Of a stretch of DNA of 64,000 nt, positions 35,622-43,516 are shown piece by piece. The first letter of the stretch is position 1, and each line of letters opens with the position of its first letter. The DNA comes from Cecembia rubra (lineage in GTDB: Bacteria > Bacteroidota > Bacteroidia > Cytophagales > Cyclobacteriaceae): contig NZ_PYGF01000005.1 of the NCBI RefSeq assembly GCF_003014575.1, positions 124,001-188,000 on the forward strand. The letters are read 5' to 3'. The notes under the pieces were generated by a model that was not told the origin of the DNA, ran no database searches, and saw only the letters and a list, made by a program, of their open reading frames with translations. The position numbers were made by a program, and so were the translations under genes.

Positions 35622-36413
35622 TCAAATTCCCATATCCTTGGCTATCATCTCTGCCAGGTCATAGACTTTGACATCGTGTTCACGCTCTTTGTTTTTGACG
35701 CCATCGGTCATCATGGTCAGGCAGAATGGACAGCCCACTGCAATGGCTGATGCACCAGTGGCCAAAGCTTCTTCAGTACGCTCAATATTGATGTCTTTTT
35801 TGCCAGGTTCTGGTTCTTTAAACATCTGTGCACCTCCAGCTCCACAGCAAAGTCCTTTGGTACGGCAACGCTTCATTTCGACCAATTCCACATCCAGGGC
35901 TTTGATCACTTCCCTTGGTGCTTCGTACACATCATTGGCACGACCCAGGTAGCAGGAGTCATGGAAGGTGATTTTCTTGCCTTTGAATTCTCCTCCACCC
36001 TGTAGCACAACTTTGCCCTCATTGATCAGTTGCTGTAGGAACTGGGAATGGTGGATCACTTCATAATTGCCTCCCAAGGCAGGGTATTCGTTTTTTATTG
36101 TATTGAAGCAGTGCGGACAGGCAGTCACCACCTTTTTTACCTCATAGCCATTCATGACCTGTATATTGGCCACTGCCTGCATCTGGAAGAGAAATTCATT
36201 TCCCGCACGCCTTGCCGGATCTCCAGTGCAAGCTTCTTCAGGACCTAATACGGCAAAACTTACGCCCACCTTATTCAATATTTTGACAAAAGCCTGTGTC
36301 ACGGCTTTGTAACGCTCATCGAAAGAACCGGCACAACCTACCCAAAACAGGATTTCTGGACTTTCACCGGAAGCGGCCATCTCGGCCATGGTTGGAACTT
36401 TATATGTTGACAT
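35622..36413 (-). CDS. Fe-S protein with two cysteine-rich CCG domains (HdrB/GlpC-like)
   Basis: 263 residues. Two CCG-type sets: first CAG..., CTGDP and ACPHCFN; second DSCYLGR, CRTKGLCCGAGGAQMF and GCPFCLTMM. Such domains carry the non-cubane 4Fe-4S clusters of heterodisulfide reductase subunit B and of glycerol-3-phosphate/lactate dehydrogenase GlpC/LldE proteins. With the membrane Fe-S protein encoded just upstream it probably forms a quinone-linked electron transfer complex. Cotranscribed, 87 bases apart. The operon ends at the hairpin 35556-35591. Confidence 0.88.
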   Translation of the reverse strand: MSTYKVPTMAEMAASGESPEILFWVGCAGSFDERYKAVTQAFVKILNKVGVSFAVLGPEEACTGDPARRAGNEFLFQMQAVANIQVMNGYEVKKVVTACPHCFNTIKNEYPALGGNYEVIHHSQFLQQLINEGKVVLQGGGEFKGKKITFHDSCYLGRANDVYEAPREVIKALDVELVEMKRCRTKGLCCGAGGAQMFKEPEPGKKDINIERTEEALATGASAIAVGCPFCLTMMTDGVKNKEREHDVKVYDLAEMIAKDMGI

Positions 36414-36419
36414 TTTTTA

Positions 36420-36500
36420 GACTTTTAGAGATTAGAGACGAGAAGCGAGAATTGAGAAGCGAGACAAAACTTCTAGTCTCTCGCTTCTAATCTCTCGCAT
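36420..36500. repeat. Purine/pyrimidine simple repeat inside the operon spacer
   Basis: GAGATTAGAGACGAGAAGCGAGA followed by its imperfect complement (TCTCGCTTCTAATCTCTCGCATC). Variants of AGAAGCGAGA recur three times. Makes an imperfect hairpin in the 87-base spacer between the two Fe-S genes. Confidence 0.65.
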
Positions 36501-37835
36501 CTATTTTGCTTCTTCATTTTTTACCTGATCTGCCCAGTTGAACCTATCAGATGGGGAGAATTTCCATGGTGAGAAGGAGGTCTCCATATTCTGAAACATG
36601 GCGTTCCACTGAGCTGGAGTTCCAGACTCTTCCATTGCCACATACCTTCTCAACTGCAGGATGATGGAAAGCGGGTCGATGTTCACCGGGCAAGCTTCCA
36701 CGCAGGCATTGCAAGAAGTACAGGCATTGATTTCTTCTTTGGTAATATAATCGCCCAACAAGGATTTGCCGTCTTCCAGTCCAGGCCCACCCGCATCAAT
36801 GCTTTTTCCTACTTCTTCTGCACGGTCCCTTACATCCATCATGATTTTTCTGGGAGAAAGTTTCTTGCCTGTGAGATTGGCAGGACATTCGGCAGTACAC
36901 CTACCGCATTCTGTGCAGCTGTAGGCATTCATCACATTGACCCAGCTGAGGTCATTGATGTCTTTGGCCCCAAAGCGGCCGATTTCAGTAGGGGTTTCAG
37001 TTCCTGCTTCCGTTGCGATGCCCAGCATCATATTGACTTCATTGGTGACTTCTGGCATGTTTTTCATTTCTCCCTTAGGCTTCAGGTTGGAATACCAGGT
37101 ATTCGGGAAAGCCAGGAAAATATGCAAATGTTTGGAGTAGGTCACATATACAGCAAAGGCAAGGATACCGATGATATGGAACCACCAGGCAAAACGCTCA
37201 ATAAAGACCAAAGTCACATCATTCATGCCTATAAAGAGAGGTTGCAACATACTGCTGAAGAAAAGACCGTTCAGCAGGGTGTATTTTTCCAAGCCTCTTT
37301 CTGCCAAAATCTGATCGGTGGCATTCATGGTCAAAATTGCCATCATCAGAATGATCTCGATTACCAAAATCAAGTTGGCATCCATTGCAGGCCAGCCTTT
37401 CAGTTCAGGCTTGGTAAAGCGCTCCACTTTCATCACATTTCTTCGGATCAGGAAAGCGATACAGGAGATAAGCACGGCAATGGCCAGGAATTCAAAAAAA
37501 TTCATTGCTAGCCCATACGCCGAACCAAGGATTGGAGCAAATATCCTGTGGGAACCACCAAGTCCATCAATGATAAATTCCAACACTTCCAGGTTGATGA
37601 TCACAAATGCTACATAAATAAGCAGATGAAGAAAGGCCGGAATAAAGTTTTTAAACATTTTCTTCTGTCCGAATGCCACCAAAAGCATGGTTTTCCAACG
37701 CTGATTTGTTTGATCGTTGCGGGTTTCTTTTTTACCCAAAAAGATATTGCGGCGAAGAAAGGATACCCTTTTGTATAAAATGTACCCCGCAACACCTAAA
37801 ACCAGGATAAAAAGGATTTGAGGTAAAATGCTCAT
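36501..37835 (-). CDS. Membrane Fe-S protein (HdrE-like cytochrome/ferredoxin fusion)
   Basis: 444 residues: about five membrane segments in the first 260 residues, then two 4Fe-4S ferredoxin motifs CTECGRCTAECP and CTSCNACVEACP. This is the (Fe-S)-binding family in which an NarI/HdrE-like membrane domain is joined to an HdrC-like ferredoxin domain. With the CCG protein it resembles the ETF:(methyl)menaquinone oxidoreductase type or heterodisulfide reductase-like complexes, which pass electrons between soluble flavoproteins and menaquinone. That role is inferred from family, as no ETF gene is in the window. Confidence 0.88.
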   Translation of the reverse strand: MSILPQILFILVLGVAGYILYKRVSFLRRNIFLGKKETRNDQTNQRWKTMLLVAFGQKKMFKNFIPAFLHLLIYVAFVIINLEVLEFIIDGLGGSHRIFAPILGSAYGLAMNFFEFLAIAVLISCIAFLIRRNVMKVERFTKPELKGWPAMDANLILVIEIILMMAILTMNATDQILAERGLEKYTLLNGLFFSSMLQPLFIGMNDVTLVFIERFAWWFHIIGILAFAVYVTYSKHLHIFLAFPNTWYSNLKPKGEMKNMPEVTNEVNMMLGIATEAGTETPTEIGRFGAKDINDLSWVNVMNAYSCTECGRCTAECPANLTGKKLSPRKIMMDVRDRAEEVGKSIDAGGPGLEDGKSLLGDYITKEEINACTSCNACVEACPVNIDPLSIILQLRRYVAMEESGTPAQWNAMFQNMETSFSPWKFSPSDRFNWADQVKNEEAK

Positions 37836-37891
37836 ATTGTTTGTTTTAGCGTTTTTTGAATGGGTTTGTGTTAAATTTTTTATTGAAATGG

Positions 37892-37922
37892 TTTGCAGGA
37901 AAACTTCAAATACCTACCTTTG
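37892..37922 (+). promoter_or_regulatory. Bacteroidota-type promoter of tRNA-Phe
   Basis: TTTG at 37892-37895 (-33 box) and TACCTTTG at 37915-37922 (-7 box, consensus TAnnTTTG) are 19 bases apart, the consensus spacing for the primary sigma factor of this phylum. The tRNA 5' end at 37939 is 17 bases further. Confidence 0.85.
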
Positions 37923-37938
37923 CAACACTTTATCAGAC

Positions 37939-38011
37939 GGTGATGTAGCTCAGTTGGTAGAGCATCGGACTGAAAATCCGTGAGTCGGTGGTTCGAGTCC
38001 ACTCATCACCA
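37939..38011 (+). tRNA. tRNA-Phe (GAA)
   Basis: 73 bases, without encoded CCA. Acceptor GGTGATG pairs with CATCACC (38004-38010), D-arm AGCTCAGTTGGTAGAGCA, anticodon loop CTGAAAA with GAA at 37972-37974, T-arm GGTGGTTCGAGTCCACT. The first anticodon-stem pair (37965/37981) is T-T, slightly irregular. Lies between the divergent Fe-S operon and a sigma factor operon with its own promoter and terminator. Confidence 0.97.
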
Positions 38012-38012
38012 C

Positions 38013-38043
38013 AAGCCCTGAAGCATTTCAGGGCTTTTTTTTT
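38013..38043 (+). terminator. Terminator of tRNA-Phe
   Basis: AAGCCCTGAA (38013-38022) pairs over 10 bp with TTCAGGGCTT (38027-38036), GCAT loop, followed by a run of nine T in all. Confidence 0.92.
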
Positions 38044-38109
38044 GCCTGAACCTGTCCAAAGTATTGTCAGAATTCCTTCCATAACTTAATTTATTGCATG
38101 CGCAAAATA

Positions 38110-38137
38110 ATAAATAGTAGGCATGCATACTATTTAT
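38110..38137. promoter_or_regulatory. Inverted repeat upstream of the ECF sigma operon
   Basis: ATAAATAGTA (38110-38119) and TACTATTTAT (38128-38137) are perfect complements separated by 8 bases that include GCATGC. It lies about 85 bases before the sigma gene, with TGTAAC at 38186-38191 nearer the start, a sequence that recalls the -35 of ECF promoters. It could be an operator or part of an autoregulated promoter; there is no direct proof. Confidence 0.45.
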
Positions 38138-38221
38138 GTCTGCTAATTTAAAATCAATCTAATTTGAATTTTTTTTCCAAATTGCTGTAACATTTCTATT
38201 CTCCATGTATCATCTACCTGA

Positions 38222-38704
38222 ATGAAGTCATTTTTTGAAGCACATATTTGGCCTTTGAAAAGCAAGCTTTACAGAATGGCCTACCTCTGGGTCAAGGACA
38301 GGGAGGCAGCCAATGATGTATTGCAACAGGTTTTTGAAAAGGCCTGGACCAAAAGAAATGACTTGCAGACTATGGAAAATCCCACAGGCTGGATGGTAAG
38401 GGCACTTAAAAACGAAAGTATGCAGCACTTTCGGGGTTCCAGGAAAATGGAGGCCATTACCGATCTAGAACTTGAGGATGAAGAGATCCAAGAGTCCGAG
38501 CCCCAGGGAGAAAGACTAAAAATGGTTTTTCGGTTTTTGGATAAGCTTCCCGAGAAACAAAAGGAGGTATTCCAATTGAGAGAAGTGGAAGGGCTGACTT
38601 ACGAGGAGATTGCTGATTACCTTGAGATCAGTGTGGATCAGGTGAAGGTCAATCTGCATCGGGCCAGAAAAAGTTTAAAAGAGTACCTAATCGCGAAAAA
38701 ATGA
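38222..38704 (+). CDS. ECF-type RNA polymerase sigma factor
   Basis: 160 residues. Region 2 is at about 15-45 (YLWVKDREAANDVLQQVFEKAW, with the D-I-L-Q type core-binding motif) and region 4 at about 110-155 (LPEKQKEVFQLREVEGLTYEEIADYLEISVDQVKVNLHRARKSL, a helix-turn-helix). It directs RNA polymerase to a small regulon. It overlaps the following anti-sigma gene by 4 bases (ATGA), the usual arrangement for a sigma factor held by its partner. First gene of a four-gene operon with two DUF4252 proteins. Confidence 0.93.
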   Translation: MKSFFEAHIWPLKSKLYRMAYLWVKDREAANDVLQQVFEKAWTKRNDLQTMENPTGWMVRALKNESMQHFRGSRKMEAITDLELEDEEIQESEPQGERLKMVFRFLDKLPEKQKEVFQLREVEGLTYEEIADYLEISVDQVKVNLHRARKSLKEYLIAKK

Positions 38705-39129
38705 GAAATCGAATAGAAGAGCTTTTGAAGCGCTACTGGGAAGGAGAGACAAGCCTTGGGGAGGAAAGGGAGTTGAGGGATTTGCTGGCTAAGTCGGATG
38801 GCTATGATGCGGAAAAGTCTTTTTTCCTTGGGATCTCTGATTTTTCTGCAATGATGGAAATCTCCCTTGAAAATCCATCCAAAAAGTCCAAGGGGCTAGT
38901 TTCATTTTGGGGGAGAATTGCTGCCGGAATAGTCGTGTTTTTGATTGCGGGAATCAGCATTTACACCCAACATCGAAACCGTGCAGAAAAAGAAGCATAT
39001 GAACAGGTGTTGCAGGCTTTTGTCCTGATCCAGGAAAATATGCAAAAGGGAACGGGGAATTTGGAAGTACTTCAAGATTTGCAATACCTCAATACCCCCA
39101 ATGAATTATTCGATATTGAAACCAAATAG
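38701..39129 (+). CDS. Putative membrane anti-sigma factor
   Basis: 142 residues. N-terminal cytoplasmic part starts MRNRIEELLKRYWEGETSLGEERELRDLL, a short alpha-helical segment typical of sigma-binding regions in Bacteroidota; one membrane helix (GRIAAGIVVFLIAGISIY, about 77-94); a 48-residue periplasmic tail. No zinc-binding HxxxCxxC is seen, so it is not a ZAS-type anti-sigma factor. Assignment rests mostly on the overlap with the sigma gene. Confidence 0.75.
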   Translation: MRNRIEELLKRYWEGETSLGEERELRDLLAKSDGYDAEKSFFLGISDFSAMMEISLENPSKKSKGLVSFWGRIAAGIVVFLIAGISIYTQHRNRAEKEAYEQVLQAFVLIQENMQKGTGNLEVLQDLQYLNTPNELFDIETK

Positions 39130-39132
39130 TAT

Positions 39133-39663
39133 ATGAAAAAAATGATCTTGCTCTTCACAATGCTACTGATTTTTTCAGGGCTTCGGGCACAGGATGATGC
39201 CATTGTGAAGTTTTTTTCGAAGTATATGGAGGACGATCGCTTTTCCAGGGTATATATCAGTCCCAAAATGATGCAGATGGCTGGAGGATTCCTGAAATCA
39301 GGTGGAGCTGAAACCGATAAGGAAGCCAAAGAGTTGGGTGAGTTGATTTCTAAAGTTAGGGGCATCCGCATCCTTAGTGCAGAAAAATTAGATGGCCATT
39401 TACTTTATAAGGAAGCTATGGGAACACTTACCAAAAACAAATATGAAGAACTTATGGATGTGGCAGAAAAGGGTTCCAATATCAAGTTTATGGTCCGTGA
39501 GGAAAATGGGAGAGTCATGGAATTGCTGATGATTTCTGGTTCTAAGGATGGCTTTACCTTGCTCAGTTTGTTGGGCAATTTCACTTATAAGGATTTGAAT
39601 ATTTTAGCGGATAAGACCACTATTCCGGGAATGCAGGAGTATGGTAAGGGAGGCAAAAAATAA
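39133..39663 (+). CDS. DUF4252 secreted protein 1
   Basis: 176 residues with signal peptide MKKMILLFTMLLIFSGLRAQ. The mature part contains the DUF4252 pattern (FFSKYMEDDRFSRVYISPKMMQMAG...RGIRILSAE...Y.ELMDV...NIKFMVREENGRVMELLMISG). DUF4252 proteins are periplasmic or surface proteins of unknown function, often linked to ECF sigma operons in Bacteroidota. Starts 3 bases after the anti-sigma gene, hence cotranscribed. A related gene follows. Confidence 0.88.
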   Translation: MKKMILLFTMLLIFSGLRAQDDAIVKFFSKYMEDDRFSRVYISPKMMQMAGGFLKSGGAETDKEAKELGELISKVRGIRILSAEKLDGHLLYKEAMGTLTKNKYEELMDVAEKGSNIKFMVREENGRVMELLMISGSKDGFTLLSLLGNFTYKDLNILADKTTIPGMQEYGKGGKK

Positions 39664-39712
39664 TGACTTACAAAATATCTAAGCAGTTGAACTCCATTTT
39701 AAACGTAATACT

Positions 39713-40201
39713 ATGAAAACTTTAAGCCGATTATTATTAGTCTTTGCCATTTTGATGTTGAATCATCAATTGTTTGCCCAAAGTAAAAGTGTGGAAAACC
39801 TTTACCAAAAATATAAAGGTAATCCGGATTTTTTCCATTTTGACCTAGGTGGTAGCTTTTTGAATTTTGCCAAAAGCATGGATGTAAAACTGGATCAGGG
39901 AAAGGCCGAATCTTTAGCAAGTTCCATGGAAAGGATGAAGCTGTTTAAATTACCTACAGAGGGTCAAGCTGCCCATGCTGAATTTCAGGCTTTGAAAAGA
40001 GCCTTGGAAAAAGAAAGGTACGAACTCATGATGGAAGCATCTGAGCGAAAGAGCAGTTTCATGGTGTATACCAAAGGGACAAGGAGGATTCAGGATGTGG
40101 TGGTCTTGGTCAAAGAAGAATCCGGTGGTTTTTTGGTCCTTGAGTTCCAAGGTGATTTTGATGCAAAGACACTGGCGGATATTGGGAAGGATATCAGATG
40201 A
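39713..40201 (+). CDS. DUF4252 secreted protein 2
   Basis: 162 residues, signal peptide MKTLSRLLLVFAILMLNHQLFAQ, then a shorter relative of the previous gene (YQKYKGNPDFFHFDLGGSFLNFAKS...ERYELMMEASERKSSFMVYTKGTRRIQDVVVLV). The two proteins look like an old duplication with diverged sequence. Last gene of the sigma operon; the terminator at 40225-40249 closes it. Likely the product controlled by, or feeding back on, the sigma/anti-sigma pair (inference). Confidence 0.85.
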   Translation: MKTLSRLLLVFAILMLNHQLFAQSKSVENLYQKYKGNPDFFHFDLGGSFLNFAKSMDVKLDQGKAESLASSMERMKLFKLPTEGQAAHAEFQALKRALEKERYELMMEASERKSSFMVYTKGTRRIQDVVVLVKEESGGFLVLEFQGDFDAKTLADIGKDIR

Positions 40202-40224
40202 CTTGGAGTTCCATTCTATGATTC

Positions 40225-40249
40225 AAAGCAGCCAAAGGCTGCTTTTTTT
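40225..40249 (+). terminator. Terminator of the sigma / DUF4252 operon
   Basis: AAAGCAGCC (40225-40233) pairs with GGCTGCTTT (40237-40245) around AAA, followed by T to 40249. Confidence 0.9.
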
Positions 40250-40476
40250 GTTTTTTGATAGTATCTTCTATAAAACGTGGAATCGATTGCGAAATCTTTT
40301 AAATATTTGCATAAAACATTTTTATAAAAAAATATAATTTGGCTAATGCTCGAAAACCGACTTCTAGATTTTTCATGGCATCGATTCCGAAGAAATTTCG
40401 TTGGTTTTACGAATACGAAAAAATAATTTTATTTTTTTTAACGAATATTCAATAAAACAACTTTTTTGTTGAAAAA

Positions 40477-40508
40477 TTTGCAATGAATGTTTATTGTCCC
40501 TAAGTTTG
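40477..40508 (+). promoter_or_regulatory. Bacteroidota-type promoter of the gene at 40634
   Basis: TTTG (40477-40480) and TAAGTTTG (40501-40508) are 20 bases apart and match the -33/-7 consensus. Transcription would start near 40515, leaving a leader of about 120 bases before ATG 40634. The A+T-rich stretch 40250-40476 in front of it holds no gene. Confidence 0.75.
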
Positions 40509-40633
40509 TACCGTGGTCAATGAACAATTGGCTTTTAATCCCCCCAAATAACCGGCTTCAAATTTTAACAGGGAATGCCTGATGGAGCCAACAATCATTG
40601 AAATTTCTTAAACCTATTAAACTATTTACTACT

Positions 40634-41218
40634 ATGAGATTATTAATTGCATTAATGATCGCCTTTGGTGTGTCTTTGAACACCATGGCAGCGGGAGAGA
40701 GACCTGCAGATGTGCCGGTATCCATTAGAAAAGTGGATGAGAACAAAGTACAGTTGCTTTATGGAGCCAATCCTGAAGGGCCTGTAACAGTGAAAATCTA
40801 TGACGCAAACAATTTCCTTGTTCAAAAGGACAGAATTACATCAAAGAATGCCTTTGCCAAGTATTATGATTTTTCACAGTTAAAGCCAGGTAAATACATT
40901 GTGGAGGTGGTTGATGCGCAAAACCAGGTGGAAAAGCTAACTGTCAACTTTAGCGCTGCAAATTCCCAAAAGCCTGTGGTTTATTCAAAATTGGAGAAAT
41001 TGGAAGGAAATGCTTTCATATTGACTTACAACGCCTTGTTGGAGTCTGACATTTCCATTTATGTTTTTGAAAACGATAAACTGATTCATGAAGAAAGATT
41101 GGACAGTGTTTCAGCTGTTCAGAAGCTGTACAGGTTGGTTGGCGTAAGCCCAACCGCAAATGTAGAATTTGTAGTTGCTTCCAAGGACGGGTATTCTAGG
41201 TTGTTGGCAGCGAGATAA
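40634..41218 (+). CDS. Secreted paralogous protein A (tandem pair)
   Basis: 194 residues from ATG 40634, the start that gives signal peptide MRLLIALMIAFGVSLNTMAAG; an upstream in-frame ATG at 40598 lies in the leader. The mature protein has two beta-rich halves: PVSIRKVDENKVQLLYGANPEGPVTVKIYDANNFLVQKDRI...FAKYYDFSQLKPGKYIVEVVD, and a second similar repeat (SKLEKLEGNAFILTYNALLESDISIYVFENDKLIHEERLD). These look like two immunoglobulin-like folds, recalling small filament or sorting-tail domains, but no known family was confirmed. Own promoter and own terminator. Paralogue at 41583. Confidence 0.75.
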   Translation: MRLLIALMIAFGVSLNTMAAGERPADVPVSIRKVDENKVQLLYGANPEGPVTVKIYDANNFLVQKDRITSKNAFAKYYDFSQLKPGKYIVEVVDAQNQVEKLTVNFSAANSQKPVVYSKLEKLEGNAFILTYNALLESDISIYVFENDKLIHEERLDSVSAVQKLYRLVGVSPTANVEFVVASKDGYSRLLAAR

Positions 41219-41248
41219 GAGAATATCAACTAAACTAAAATAACATTA

Positions 41249-41274
41249 AGGCCGCAGTGATGCGGCTTTTTTTT
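41249..41274 (+). terminator. Terminator between the tandem paralogues
   Basis: GCCGCA (41251-41256) pairs with TGCGGC (41261-41266), GTGA loop, T-run 41267-41274. A weaker hairpin GAGGC/GCCTC followed by AATTTTTT lies at 41344-41367. Confidence 0.85.
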
Positions 41275-41582
41275 GTTTTTAACTGTTGAATGTGCCATTT
41301 ATGATGAACTTAAAAAGATTTTATAATTGAATTTTGATGGCAGGAGGCCCTAAAGCCTCAATTTTTTCAAATTGGCAAAATGAAAGTTTAAATTCGGGGT
41401 TTTCAACTTTTTAATTAAGATTATATTTAAAGTTGGTATCGATAATAAAATTTTGATCGTCTATTTTCTTTAAAGAATACTTTGCAAATACCTGATAATC
41501 TTGTTGTTGGAGTTTATTAATGGGAAACCTTGCTTTCATCCTACCGTGAAAAGTTACTATAAACCAATTATCTATTACTGCC

Positions 41583-42170
41583 ATGAGAAAATTATTAGTA
41601 TGTATCATGTTGTTTGGAAGTATGGCTTATGCCACAGCTTCGGAAGAAAGAAAATCAGAAGTGCCGGTATCTTTAAAAAAGGTAGAGGAAAACAAGGTTT
41701 TATTCCGCTATAAGGCAAAGCCAGAAGGTCCAGTTACGGTGAAAATTTTTGATGAAAACAATGCATTGGTAAAAAGGCATAGGGTTTTCTATAAAAATGC
41801 TTTTGCCAAACTTTATAATTTCAATGAGATTGGTCCTGGCAATTATACCATGGAGATCCTTAATGGGCAAAGTTTAGTGGAAAGACTTTCGATTAATCTT
41901 GAAAGTCCTTCAAACAAACAGAATCACTTTGTTTCATCCAACTTAGAGACTTTGAGAGATAATGCATTTAGGTTGTCTGTAAGATCAGAAATTCCTGAAG
42001 ATATCACTGTGTCAATTTTTAAGGACGGAGCATTACTGCACGAAGAAACATTGGATAATGTTCCTGGTTTGGATAAGGTATACAGAATGCTTGGGGTAAG
42101 TATACTTTCCAGAATTGATTTCTATATCAGTACTGAAAGTGGATATTTCAAGCATATACTTGCTAGGTAA
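41583..42170 (+). CDS. Secreted paralogous protein B (tandem pair)
   Basis: 195 residues, signal peptide MRKLLVCIMLFGSMAYATAS. It follows protein A closely in order: VPVSLKKVEENKVLFRYKAKPEGPVTVKIFDENNALVKRHRV.YKNAFAKLYNFNEIGPGNYTMEI, then the second repeat SNLETLRDNAFRLSVRSEIPEDITVSIFKDGALLHEETLDNV, ending KHILAR as A ends LLAAR. The 308-base spacer before it has no second clear promoter; TTTG at 41452 and a near-match ATACTTTG at 41477-41484 are the best candidates. Function unknown. Confidence 0.75.
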   Translation: MRKLLVCIMLFGSMAYATASEERKSEVPVSLKKVEENKVLFRYKAKPEGPVTVKIFDENNALVKRHRVFYKNAFAKLYNFNEIGPGNYTMEILNGQSLVERLSINLESPSNKQNHFVSSNLETLRDNAFRLSVRSEIPEDITVSIFKDGALLHEETLDNVPGLDKVYRMLGVSILSRIDFYISTESGYFKHILAR

Positions 42171-42172
42171 AT

Positions 42173-42210
42173 CCTATAAAAAAAGCCGCAATAGCGGCTT
42201 TTTTTATAGG
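42173..42210. terminator. Bidirectional terminator with 17-bp perfect stem
   Basis: CCTATAAAAAAAGCCGC (42173-42189) and its exact complement (42194-42210) flank AATA. The right arm contains the stop codon of the convergent pseudouridine synthase (42204-42206), so it serves both genes. Confidence 0.92.
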
Positions 42211-43412
42211 AAAAACTTTAATCTGATTACTTCTTTTTCGGTCAGGAACCTATAATTACCTCTTGATAAATCTTTTTTGTCCAGACCTGCATACATGACT
42301 CTGTCCAAGCCCACTACTTCATATCCCAGTTGAGCAAAAATCCTTCTGACAATCCTGTTTCTTCCCAAATGGATTTCCAGCCCAAGTATGGTTCTGTCTT
42401 TGGACAGAACCTGCATGTCATCTACCTGCGCAAGACCATCTTCCAATTGTAGCCCTTCCAAAATTGTTTTTTCATCATTTTGGGTTAATGGCTTGTCCAA
42501 GGTCACCTGGTATATTTTCTTGATATTATTGGATGGATGGGAAAGCTTGGCAGCCAGTTCTCCATCATTGGTAAATAACAATAAGCCAGTGGTATTCCTA
42601 TCCAGCCTTCCCACAGGGAATACACGTTCTTCACAGGCATTGGCAATAAGATTCATTACCGTTTTTCTTTCCATAGGATCTTCAGTAGTAGTGATGAAGT
42701 CCTTAGGTTTGTTTAGTAACAAATAAACTGGCTTTTCAGGATTGATCGGTTTTCCTTTATATGAAACCCTCTCACCTGGCTTAACTTTATACCCCATCTC
42801 TTTGATCACTTGTCCATTGACTGTGATACTGCCATTTTGGATGAGTTCATCTGCTTCCCTCCTTGAGCAAATTCCTGAATTGGAAATGTATTTGTTCAGA
42901 CGGATTTCCTCTGACTTGTTTTTCTTTTTATGGTTCTGCTCAAGTTTTTCAAAATTGTATTCAGGCCTATCTTCGTTGTTATTTTTGACAAAGGGCTTTT
43001 TGAAATTTTTCTTCGGGTAGCGTGTGTCTTTGGAAAATTTATCCGAAGGAACCCATTCGTGAACGGGCTTTTCATCCTTGCCTCTTCCTCTGTAGACCTT
43101 TTTGAATTCCCCTTCGGTGCGTTTTTCATCCGAGCGTGAATTGTAAGGCTTTTGCGTACCTTGGTACTGGTCATCTTTTGAGTACCTGGATTTGTTCCCA
43201 TAAGCAGGTTTGTCAAATCCCTTACTCTTCTCATATCCTTTCTCCTTATTGTATCCTTTTTTCTCGGAATTGGAGTCTTTAGAAAATTCAGTTTTTTTAC
43301 CTTCTCGTTTGTCAAAAAAATCTTTCTTGGGACCGAATTTTCCAGTAGTTTTTTTTGAATCGATCCTGCCTTCTCCTTTGGATCCAGGTCTTCTGTTATT
43401 ATCTTTTTTCAT
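42204..43412 (-). CDS. RluB/RsuA-family pseudouridine synthase with long basic N-terminus
   Basis: 402 residues. The first about 165 residues are low complexity, rich in Lys, Gly, Asp and Ser. An S4 RNA-binding domain follows (about 170-215, RLNKYISNSGICSRREADELI), then the catalytic domain with Asp271 in GRLDRNTTG, KIYQVTL, and LGRNRIVRRIFAQLGYEV. The enzyme isomerises uridine in 16S/23S rRNA. Long basic extensions of this kind are frequent in Bacteroidota homologues and may help bind RNA (inference). Ends inside the shared terminator. Confidence 0.92.
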   Translation of the reverse strand: MKKDNNRRPGSKGEGRIDSKKTTGKFGPKKDFFDKREGKKTEFSKDSNSEKKGYNKEKGYEKSKGFDKPAYGNKSRYSKDDQYQGTQKPYNSRSDEKRTEGEFKKVYRGRGKDEKPVHEWVPSDKFSKDTRYPKKNFKKPFVKNNNEDRPEYNFEKLEQNHKKKNKSEEIRLNKYISNSGICSRREADELIQNGSITVNGQVIKEMGYKVKPGERVSYKGKPINPEKPVYLLLNKPKDFITTTEDPMERKTVMNLIANACEERVFPVGRLDRNTTGLLLFTNDGELAAKLSHPSNNIKKIYQVTLDKPLTQNDEKTILEGLQLEDGLAQVDDMQVLSKDRTILGLEIHLGRNRIVRRIFAQLGYEVVGLDRVMYAGLDKKDLSRGNYRFLTEKEVIRLKFFL

Positions 43413-43516
43413 GTAAGTGCAGCATCTCTGCTGGATTAATTGATTCCTTTTTATCAGGGACTTAGCTGTCCTAGGCCCTAAAGGAGTACAAAGTTAGCGA
43501 AAGTATTCCGAATATT

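Noticed and set aside
36420-36500. Possible CRISPR-like repeat
   Set aside because: Repeats are short, irregular and without spacers of even length; no cas gene in the window.
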